In this document: positions 56,689-64,000 of the stretch, in pieces
How positions within the stretch are numbered: position 1 is the stretch's first letter
How the letters are laid out: every line of letters starts with the position of its first letter
Program-made: the position numbers and the translations under genes
Notes under the pieces: model-generated
The model's input: the letters and a program-made list of their open reading frames with translations, nothing else
What the model was told of the DNA's origin: nothing
The model's database searches: none
From: Prevotellaceae bacterium UBA4301
Lineage (GTDB): Bacteria > Bacteroidota > Bacteroidia > Bacteroidales > Bacteroidaceae
Length of the DNA: 64,000 nt
Reading direction: 5' to 3'
Assembly: GCA_002395775.1 (NCBI GenBank)
Contig: DGUV01000045.1
Span: 1 to 64,000 of the forward strand

Positions 56689-59600
56689 ATGCCACGCACA
56701 TCACCAGTTCACTATATAGCCCCATCCGCAATCAGTATCACGCCCAACTCCAACAACTCTTACAACGATTTGTCTGTGTACATAGCGAATGGCGCCAAAA
56801 TCAAGGTGTGGTCTGGACGCGCGGGTATTGGTATGGTGGATAGCACATATCAGGAGTGGACACTGAAAGGACGCAACAGAAGATTGGCGGAAAGTGGGAA
56901 GCCCTACACTATCTATGCCCGCCTCTCAAAGTCCGACAATAGCAATGCCTACCTGGTATTTGCGCCGATGGAGATGAGAGGGTCGAAGTGGACGGACAAA
57001 TACCCATGCGTAACCACCGACGGCGAGAGCAGGGATTATTACGGCACAATAGACCCTGACAACTGGTATGTCCGCATGGGGGAGGTCAGTCTTCCAGAAA
57101 ACAACCTGCGTACCGTGAACCTTGACACGGGAATACTTGGCACAGACGAGTACAACAAGGAATGGAGCCTTGACCCCGACTCTCTGCCGCTGCGCGTGGA
57201 AATACGAAGTGAGGGCATGGATGCAGGCGTTCCATACCTGAGATGGGGGGGGAGTATCATTCTTAGTCCGGTTCTGATAAAAGGATTTGACGAGGCAGCA
57301 ACTACGAGTGTTGACCGCTGGATGATTACAAGGAATACCGGCAATACAAACACGGACAACCAGTGGAACGCAAGTAAGGCTAATGGATTTACAGATAGCA
57401 TAGAGCTGAAGCATGAGGCTGGCAGTTCCGGAACCGACGACTTCTCGGCCTCTGTTTCTGCAACATTCTATATATCAGCATGCGTTGCCGACGAGTCGGA
57501 GATTACCGGTTTTTCCACAATTGCCACAGGCACCATTACTATAATTGCCGAGACAAAGGAAAAATTCGAGATTGAACTATCCTCGGGGACCGTAAGCTAC
57601 GACGACACCTCTGGAAGATATATCCCGGAAAACAATATCAACATCTTTATCCGCTCTATTGCCCAGGACGGAAGTGTATTCTATATTAATGAGGCATGGT
57701 TCAGGACGGCCGGCCTTGCACTTTTCTATGATCCCGTTGACAGCGAGGATAGTAGCGATGACACTCCGCTTGTTTTCTCCGGCGCAACCACCGGAAAAGC
57801 AGTTCTTCCTATCACCGCATTTGCATCTCGGAAGAGTCTTAATGTACATCTGGTTGTCAATAATACAAATGTGGAACTTGCAATTGTGACCGTCAATTTC
57901 ATTCCGGCAACACGAGACATACATTATTATACGACAAGCGAAACAAAGGATCTGAATGAAGGCGGTGTTGGAATGGGCGCGGAGCTTGTGTACTGGAACC
58001 CGGACCAGTCTTTCTTTTCCAACGAAGAAAGCGCATACTTCTTTAACGAGTTCCGCCCTTACATGTGGCGCAAGACGCTACAATATCCCATTCTAATCGA
58101 CGGGACGATAGACGATATCGGGGATCATTACGAGGATGCCATCTTGCCAGATGGAGTCAAAGAGACAGAAGCTCCACACGTCATCGGTGTGTATGGTGAG
58201 ACGGGCGTGAACTACATCTGCCAGACGGAGAAGGACTACATCGCCATAGACACGGCGACTGACAAGGGAGAGTTTGGCGGCTCCATCAGATTCTATACCG
58301 ACAACGGCGGTGTCCGCGCTGCCTTCCCATGCTATTGCCGGGTGTATAAGCGGACGGGTGACACGCGAACACTGCTCTTCAACGGTGCAAACCTTGCTAT
58401 CTTCTCCATGCCCTACAGGGAGATTGAGAGTTCGGTTGATGTAGTGGAGCTGTTCGCAGCATCAAGTATCAACGCCTCCAATCCTGACGAGATGGTGGAC
58501 ACCTACCTCATCAAGAAGGAGATTCCACTTATCAAGGCGGCAAAGGGAGACAAGGGTGACAAGGGAGACAAGGGGCTTGCTGGCCCCGTTGTCCGCGTGC
58601 ATCAGAATGTCATTCCTAATGGCATGAACTTCTTTGACGGGACTGAGACTGCCGTCGCCGTGAGATATAAAGACTACATCGTTGTTGGCTATCCGCAGAG
58701 TTTGGTACAGAGCGGCTACATGGCGTATGAGTGCATCTACGGGTTCCATTATCAGAGCGACAGCGACTTGGACTTGGCGGCTACTTTCCTGACACCTGGG
58801 GAATTGACTCAATATCTCACAACAACGGGCAGTGGGACGCTTGCCGGAGACCTGAATCTGACACGCGCTCCGTTCCAGCCCATCTCTGTCAATGCGCTCA
58901 GCGCATTCTTCACCTACCTCATTGCCCAGAATGCCTACATACGGATGCTCACAGGCTCTAACTTTGTGATTACGGACAACCTCGGAACTGTCCTCGCCGG
59001 AATGGGCAACCGTGTGGACGGCGATGGCAAACAGTATTATCTGTGGAGCGGTGGGCAGGATGCCGACAGCGCCACCTTCAAGGTGTTTGCCGATGGCACG
59101 GTGGATGCAATGAAAGGAAATTTTAGCGGTTTTGTTACCCATAAGACTACTATTCTTCATGAGTTTAATATAAAAGACTTTACGAAGAGGGAAGTTAGTG
59201 CATGGACGGGGGAATATGAGAATACTATACAATATAAAAATCTTGGACAAAGTTTTGCCTTTTATGCGACACCAGATGGGAATCAATATTATTATAGCGG
59301 TTCTGGAACATTATATAAAGGCGATGTATATGTATTCCCAACGGGGTACGGGTATTTAGACGATGGTTTACCAGTAGAAGATTATGCAGACTTTAATGGT
59401 CAAGTTTCAGGAGACTTCTATATAAACCTTCCATTCTTTATACCCCTATCAAATGATATTTATGGGCGTTCTCAATATATGTCTTGGTTTCCATCGAAAG
59501 AGAATAATGTGTCCTACAATGGACTTGGATTATATAGAAATTTCAAATCGGACATAACTGCTTCATACGGTGGGTCATCTAATGTAGGAACAATGTTATA

Positions 59601-60018
59601 TGACGAAACTTATCATACGGCCGATGGAGAGAATGTACTTAATAATCCCGATTGGATTCATTACCTAAACAAATTTATTGGGGAAATGGCTAATGATGCA
59701 CGGGAATTGCTCGGAACTAAAATAACATTGTCTTTTTATGGTGCATCTGCATATACAGGAAGTTCAACCGTAAAGGGCGGCCCAGCATTATATATTCGTG
59801 GAATTTATGAGGAAGTTGAAAATGCGAACACCATAAACAATGTAAATCCAGAAGAAGCATACTTTGTCGGCGACCCAATTCCGACGACGGATTATATAAC
59901 TCTTGAATGTAAGGAGTTTGACGATAATGGCACTAAAATTATTGCATGGTCTATTTCTTCAACTACTCGTGGCTACTATGATAGATATACTCTTGGGCTT
60001 GACGACATAACTACATGA
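56689..60018 (+). CDS. Tail fibre/baseplate protein with collagen-like segment, 1109 aa
   Basis: The ATG follows an A7 run. Beta-rich N-terminal two thirds, a collagen-like (GDK)n-GLAGP segment at about 619-633 that likely forms a trimeric stalk, then a fibre region, and from about residue 808 a C-terminal domain whose DNA (after 59110) is clearly AT-richer than the rest. This fits a trimeric receptor-binding fibre whose tip was exchanged by recombination. First gene of the rightward tail operon. Confidence 0.75.
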   Translation: MPRTSPVHYIAPSAISITPNSNNSYNDLSVYIANGAKIKVWSGRAGIGMVDSTYQEWTLKGRNRRLAESGKPYTIYARLSKSDNSNAYLVFAPMEMRGSKWTDKYPCVTTDGESRDYYGTIDPDNWYVRMGEVSLPENNLRTVNLDTGILGTDEYNKEWSLDPDSLPLRVEIRSEGMDAGVPYLRWGGSIILSPVLIKGFDEAATTSVDRWMITRNTGNTNTDNQWNASKANGFTDSIELKHEAGSSGTDDFSASVSATFYISACVADESEITGFSTIATGTITIIAETKEKFEIELSSGTVSYDDTSGRYIPENNINIFIRSIAQDGSVFYINEAWFRTAGLALFYDPVDSEDSSDDTPLVFSGATTGKAVLPITAFASRKSLNVHLVVNNTNVELAIVTVNFIPATRDIHYYTTSETKDLNEGGVGMGAELVYWNPDQSFFSNEESAYFFNEFRPYMWRKTLQYPILIDGTIDDIGDHYEDAILPDGVKETEAPHVIGVYGETGVNYICQTEKDYIAIDTATDKGEFGGSIRFYTDNGGVRAAFPCYCRVYKRTGDTRTLLFNGANLAIFSMPYREIESSVDVVELFAASSINASNPDEMVDTYLIKKEIPLIKAAKGDKGDKGDKGLAGPVVRVHQNVIPNGMNFFDGTETAVAVRYKDYIVVGYPQSLVQSGYMAYECIYGFHYQSDSDLDLAATFLTPGELTQYLTTTGSGTLAGDLNLTRAPFQPISVNALSAFFTYLIAQNAYIRMLTGSNFVITDNLGTVLAGMGNRVDGDGKQYYLWSGGQDADSATFKVFADGTVDAMKGNFSGFVTHKTTILHEFNIKDFTKREVSAWTGEYENTIQYKNLGQSFAFYATPDGNQYYYSGSGTLYKGDVYVFPTGYGYLDDGLPVEDYADFNGQVSGDFYINLPFFIPLSNDIYGRSQYMSWFPSKENNVSYNGLGLYRNFKSDITASYGGSSNVGTMLYDETYHTADGENVLNNPDWIHYLNKFIGEMANDARELLGTKITLSFYGASAYTGSSTVKGGPALYIRGIYEEVENANTINNVNPEEAYFVGDPIPTTDYITLECKEFDDNGTKIIAWSISSTTRGYYDRYTLGLDDITT

Positions 60019-60022
60019 CACT

Positions 60023-60220
60023 ATGGACTACAATGAGATTAACTTTCACAAGATTAATAGGCGGCCAGTAACGGACACAACCTACCAGATTGCCGCTGAA
60101 GAGTGGAATGCGCTTGGCACAGAGGTGTCCGAACACAAGGACATGCTTGACACAATGGGAGACCTACAGGATGTATCAGAGCTGACGTATCAGGACATTA
60201 TAGACGTTTGCGGGTTTTAA
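60023..60220 (+). CDS. Small tail-operon protein, 65 aa
   Basis: Acidic helical protein (DYNEINFHKINRRPVTDTTYQ, then DMLDTMGDLQDVSELTYQDIIDVCGF) between the fibre and lipase-like genes, 4 nt and 1 nt from its neighbours. May be a fibre-associated subunit or chaperone. Unrecognised. Confidence 0.6.
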   Translation: MDYNEINFHKINRRPVTDTTYQIAAEEWNALGTEVSEHKDMLDTMGDLQDVSELTYQDIIDVCGF

Positions 60221-60221
60221 C

Positions 60222-60803
60222 ATGGAGAAGAAGTTATACATATTAGGAAGTCACAACTCATGGAGTTACCTGCCACCCCAAAAACGGTGGCAGAGGATGA
60301 TTGCTTTCACGGCCCGGTGTCAGAACCTGGCTATTGGAGCGCAGTATGCACATGGTGTCCGTTGCTTCGACCTCCGTCTGAAGTCCATAGGCGGTGAGCC
60401 GCATGTCGTGCATAATGCTTTTGACTATGGCACACTGTATGACATACAGGGGAGTCTCCAATGGCTTGACTACAAGGGGGACACCGTTGTCCGCGTTGTG
60501 CATGATGTACGCAGCCGGAAGGATTGCACGGCGGAGTCGAGGAAGCTCTTTGCGCAATGGTGCAAGGCGCTTGAAGAGTCTTATCCGAACATCACATTCT
60601 GGTTTGGCCGCAACCTCTACAACTGGGAGGTTGACTACGACTTCGCCTACAAGCCGTCCTGCGAAGAGAGATATGCCTCCGTATGCTCTCCAAGGATTCT
60701 TGATGACTGGTGCCCCCTTCTATACGCGAGATTTAACAACAAGAAGATTCGCGAGAGAGGGACGGATATGGATATTCTATTAATGGATTTTGTTGAGGTG
60801 TGA
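60222..60803 (+). CDS. PI-PLC-like phosphodiesterase in the tail module
   Basis: 193 residues. LGSHNSWSYL (8-17, H11), GVRCFDLRLK (45-54, with R52) and a second His (H61 or H64) in EPHVVHNAFDYG follow the order of the PI-PLC X-domain (His, Arg, His around a TIM barrel). The domain is short for a full barrel, and Asn follows the first His where Asp is usual. Such enzymes cleave phosphodiester head groups of lipids or glycolipids. Placed between fibre genes it might degrade host envelope lipids or a surface polymer on entry, or be a host-acting lipase. Confidence 0.55.
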   Translation: MEKKLYILGSHNSWSYLPPQKRWQRMIAFTARCQNLAIGAQYAHGVRCFDLRLKSIGGEPHVVHNAFDYGTLYDIQGSLQWLDYKGDTVVRVVHDVRSRKDCTAESRKLFAQWCKALEESYPNITFWFGRNLYNWEVDYDFAYKPSCEERYASVCSPRILDDWCPLLYARFNNKKIRERGTDMDILLMDFVEV

Positions 60804-60807
60804 GGTC

Positions 60808-63800
60808 ATGGGAGATACAAGTGGACATCGTTTTCTTGGAAAAATCAGTCTCGGATGGCTGTGGAGCAGGATAACTACCCTGCTTGAAGATAAGTCGGAC
60901 AAGAAGAATCAGTTTATAGCGAATGGTTCTTCCACCTTGCCGACGAAGACAATACAGATAGACACGCCATCTGGCCCGTCGAGTGCTACGTTTATCATGG
61001 ACACAGCGGTTGACAACGCATTTGGCGCGGCAAATGAGGATTCTGCTATCCCGACATGTTCCAATGTAGTCAACTATGTAGCAGGTGCCATACAGACGGC
61101 ACAGGTAGGTGCTACCACATTCCACGGGACACTGACATCACCTTCACAGTTAAGCAACCTCACTTCATATAAGGCAGGATGGTACTGGGCAGTTGGGACA
61201 GCAGGAACTTATGCTGGCAAGGTCTGTGAGGCGGGAGATTTTGTGTTCTGTATCTCGGACTATTCCCTCCTGTACAATGAGAATGATTTCTCGGTTGTGC
61301 AGAATAACATCGACATTACGAACTTCACGGCCAAGAGAACGGCAAGTATTCCCTTTGGGAAGGTGGATTCTACATCTACGGCTACTGTATTCACCGCTAC
61401 GGTGGCAGGGATAACTAAACTTGAAGATGGTGTGTGCTGTTACCTTACCAATGATGTGGTGACAAGTGCAAGTGGGTTTACACTGAACATCAACGGACTT
61501 GGGGCAAAGCCTGTATATACCAACCTTGCTGATGCTACAAGGGACACCACCATCTTCAACAAGGCATATACCATGCTCTTTGTCTATAACAGCACAAGAG
61601 TGAGTGGTGGGTGCTGGGACTGTTACAGGGGATATGACAGCAACACCAATACCATCGGCTACCAACTTAGGACTAACAATGGTATTCTTAAGACCACTGA
61701 TGCCTTCAGGTATTACAAGGTGCTCTTTACCTCTGCGGACAACACTCATTGGGTTCCTTCAAGTGTGGATTCTACCAACAATGCCACATCTGCAAAGGCT
61801 GTGAACCAGAGGCCAATCAACCCATTCGGCCCTATTGTGTACTGCCATTCCACCTCTGCATTTGCCGCCAATGCCGATGTGACTGCCACTGCTATATGGC
61901 AACAGTATGCCATCACTCTTGGCTACTCTTTCAACAGAACTGGTGCTGCCCTTGCCCTCACAACAAAGGCGCCTGTCTATATCAAGTGTACCCCACAGAG
62001 TGATGGTAGTGCAATCATAGATGCTGATACTCCCTATGTGCAGACATTGCCCTCAACTGAGGATGGTAAGATATACATCTATTTTGGTATAGCCTATAGT
62101 GCTACTGCCGTGGAGCTTCGCATGGAGCATCCTGTGTTTTACTACAAGGGAGGTGCCATAAGGGTGTGGGTCAACCAGGCACAGGCGGTAGGGAAGGTAG
62201 AACTTGAAAAGTACAACTCAGATGCAACAGAGTCAAGCGAAGGCACTCCTGCTAATGGACAGACTGATGTCAAGGTTGACAATGTTTCCATTGGCACAGT
62301 CGTCACCTCCTATGCACCAGGTACAGCGCAACGGCCCTATGTGGCTCCCTCATGGTATGCCCTGAATACTAAACTTTCGGGCAAACAAGACACCATATCC
62401 GACTTGAATGAAATCCGCAGTGGTGCAAGCAAGGGTTCTACTGCCATACAGCCAACGGACATTAGGGATGAGTTAGACCCAGGTGGCAATGGAGAGATAG
62501 CAGATAGTGCCGCTATTGCTGCATACATAGAGGGAAAGGCTCCAACCAAGCCAACAACATCTACTGACAATGCTATCGCGAGATATGATGGCACATCTGG
62601 AAATTTACAGAATAGTGGTGTGACTATTAATGATAGTAACCATGTAAGTGCTGCCAAGTTTATAACGAGTGGAGGGAATGCTAACCAAGTAGTACTTGGT
62701 AATGGTAACTTAGCTAATGCTTCAGAGCTTACACAATATGAAGCGTATCTTGCGTGGGGAGGCAAAAACTTTGCTGGGAACTATGGCCCAATTGATGCTG
62801 CTTTAGTTGCTGAGCTTGGGGCACCCCGAACTATGTTCGCCAAAGCTGCAGGCATTGTTGTCGCATATTCTACTGATGGTGGGGAAACTTGGCTTGACTA
62901 TGAGGCCACAGATGATGCGAAGGTCGGATTGTTCTCCTCTGGTAGAAACTTTTACATCGGGAAGAGTTCAACAGCAGGAGGTAGCTCTACCGATTATATG
63001 CTCCGTGTGACACTTCACACAAGTGCCGCTGGAATATATACCGTCTTAAATAAGTTTATCATCTTTGTCGGAACAAATGGTTCTACTGGCTGTTATTGTA
63101 CTATTCGTTGCAGAACCCAGCAGAACTATGAGAATAATGTAGATACATGGGTTACACGAGCAGACCAAGTTCCTATCACAGGTTGGACTGGATATAATGT
63201 CATTAATATTGTCGGGACTGCTACCTATGGTAATACTAAAGGCTCACAATATGGTGAGTGGCAATTTATATTCGGATGCACAGGCTATTCTGGTAGTTCA
63301 TCAGGACTATATATCTATAAAATATTTGGATACGGAGGAGTAGGTTGGGCAACTCCTTCCACTATGGCAAAGACTGGTCATATATATGCTTTTGATGCCT
63401 CTCAAAATGCCACATTTCCTGCACAAGTTCAAGCCACTTCATTCAAGAAAACAGGTGGCACATCTTCCCAGTTCCTAAAGGCAGATGGAAGTGTTGACAA
63501 TAACACTTACCTGACGGCTCAGGACATAAGTGGCAAGGCAGATAAGAGTGCCCAGTCTGTCACATCTGTTTCCAACAACGAGACTTACAACATTGTAGAA
63601 GGCAAGAAGGTCACTATTGCAACAAATGGAGGAACCTCAGATGTAGATGTGGTTCAATTGGGGAGTGTCAAAGGTGCTCCTTCCGCAACATCAAGTGCCG
63701 CTGCCAAGGAGATACCCACATGGCAAGGAGTCAAGGAGTATGTACAAACTAATTCCCCTGCACCTACAGCAGGTGATGGTATAAGCATTAGTGGTTCTAC

Positions 63801-64000
63801 GATAAGCCTGAAGACAGCATCCACAAGTGAGGTGGGAGGCATAAAGAGTGTCAGCGTTGATGTAGAACCGAACATCTACAAAGTGACAGTCGATGCTTCG
63901 GAGCAGACGGCAGAAGTGCCTATCCCTAATGCTTCGGCAAACAAGACAGGTGTGCTGACTAAGGAGGACTTCGCTACGTTCAGTGGGAAGCAGGATGCCT
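60808..64000 (+). CDS. Giant tail fibre protein, incomplete at the right edge
   Basis: Open for 1064 codons with no stop to the window end. Begins with a short helical/trimerisation-like start, then long Thr/Ser/Asn/Gly-rich beta repeats. Near residues 440-490 and 890-920 it carries typical fibre phrases (LSGKQDTISDL, TSSQFLKADGSVDNNTYL, GKADKSAQSV) seen before the C-terminal chaperone or tip domain of phage fibres. Starts 4 nt after the PLC-like gene. It is probably the main receptor-binding fibre. DNA at about 62560-63440 is AT-richer, hinting at a swapped module. Confidence 0.8.
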   Translation, partial: MGDTSGHRFLGKISLGWLWSRITTLLEDKSDKKNQFIANGSSTLPTKTIQIDTPSGPSSATFIMDTAVDNAFGAANEDSAIPTCSNVVNYVAGAIQTAQVGATTFHGTLTSPSQLSNLTSYKAGWYWAVGTAGTYAGKVCEAGDFVFCISDYSLLYNENDFSVVQNNIDITNFTAKRTASIPFGKVDSTSTATVFTATVAGITKLEDGVCCYLTNDVVTSASGFTLNINGLGAKPVYTNLADATRDTTIFNKAYTMLFVYNSTRVSGGCWDCYRGYDSNTNTIGYQLRTNNGILKTTDAFRYYKVLFTSADNTHWVPSSVDSTNNATSAKAVNQRPINPFGPIVYCHSTSAFAANADVTATAIWQQYAITLGYSFNRTGAALALTTKAPVYIKCTPQSDGSAIIDADTPYVQTLPSTEDGKIYIYFGIAYSATAVELRMEHPVFYYKGGAIRVWVNQAQAVGKVELEKYNSDATESSEGTPANGQTDVKVDNVSIGTVVTSYAPGTAQRPYVAPSWYALNTKLSGKQDTISDLNEIRSGASKGSTAIQPTDIRDELDPGGNGEIADSAAIAAYIEGKAPTKPTTSTDNAIARYDGTSGNLQNSGVTINDSNHVSAAKFITSGGNANQVVLGNGNLANASELTQYEAYLAWGGKNFAGNYGPIDAALVAELGAPRTMFAKAAGIVVAYSTDGGETWLDYEATDDAKVGLFSSGRNFYIGKSSTAGGSSTDYMLRVTLHTSAAGIYTVLNKFIIFVGTNGSTGCYCTIRCRTQQNYENNVDTWVTRADQVPITGWTGYNVINIVGTATYGNTKGSQYGEWQFIFGCTGYSGSSSGLYIYKIFGYGGVGWATPSTMAKTGHIYAFDASQNATFPAQVQATSFKKTGGTSSQFLKADGSVDNNTYLTAQDISGKADKSAQSVTSVSNNETYNIVEGKKVTIATNGGTSDVDVVQLGSVKGAPSATSSAAAKEIPTWQGVKEYVQTNSPAPTAGDGISISGSTISLKTASTSEVGGIKSVSVDVEPNIYKVTVDASEQTAEVPIPNASANKTGVLTKEDFATFSGKQDA

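Noticed and set aside
1..64000. Diversity-generating retroelement
   Set aside because: No reverse transcriptase motif and no adenine-mutated template/variable repeat pair near the fibre genes were seen.
1..64000. Recoded stop codons (alternative genetic code)
   Set aside because: TAG, TAA and TGA all end genes directly before new starts, and no gene needs read-through apart from the homopolymer frameshift.
1..64000. Restriction endonuclease partners for the three methylases
   Set aside because: Neighbouring genes were inspected and none shows PD-(D/E)xK, HNH or GIY-YIG signatures that I could see.

Overview
The window looks like part of the genome of a double-stranded DNA phage or prophage of a Bacteroidales host (Bacteroides/Prevotella type). 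Three things point there. Two sites match the Bacteroidetes primary sigma-factor promoter exactly (TTTG, 19 nt, TAnnTTTG; 220-250 on + and 26473-26503 on -). Almost no gene has a Shine-Dalgarno sequence; most starts sit in an A-rich ACTATG or ATTATG context. Several proteins belong to families typical of Bacteroidales phages (DUF4494-like, DUF4406-like, DUF4942-type methylase, tail proteins). The standard genetic code is used. Terminase, portal, capsid and integrase were not recognised here, so the window is an incomplete phage genome.

Layout. (1) 1-22.2 kb, + strand: a promoter and about 45 short, tightly packed early/accessory genes, mostly unknown. Recognisable ones are a zinc-peptidase-like protein, a lone BRCT protein, an N6-adenine methylase, three related membrane microproteins and an exported protein; a rho-independent terminator ends the run. 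(2) 22.4-27.7 kb, - strand: a likely virion-associated or lysogeny cluster with glycine-rich proteins, an HExxH protein, its own sigma-type promoter, a 103-nt long-arm inverted repeat and an XRE-like repressor candidate. (3) 27.9-51.2 kb, + strand: coiled-coil and lipoprotein genes, an SPFH protein, a DNA methylase broken at a G10 tract, a P4-like primase-helicase, translation initiation factor IF-1, a DUF4406 protein, an AT-rich island of small genes, a TrpF-like barrel, a C5-cytosine methylase and a DUF4494-like protein, closed by a terminator facing a convergent operon. (4) 51.3-56.5 kb, - strand: a membrane/coiled-coil protein and two large tail-type proteins. (5) 56.7-64 kb, + strand: tail fibre or baseplate proteins, with a PI-PLC-like enzyme between them and a giant fibre running off the window. 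Regions 4 and 5 diverge from a 14-bp perfect palindrome that carries a possible -33 box in each arm.

How it may work together (inference): region 1 and the small genes of region 3 would adjust the host; the primase-helicase, methylases and IF-1 would support replication, DNA protection and translation; regions 2, 4 and 5 would build and vary the virion. Short intergenic repeats are scattered through the window, and several have been absorbed in frame into genes, which suggests active remodelling of the accessory regions.
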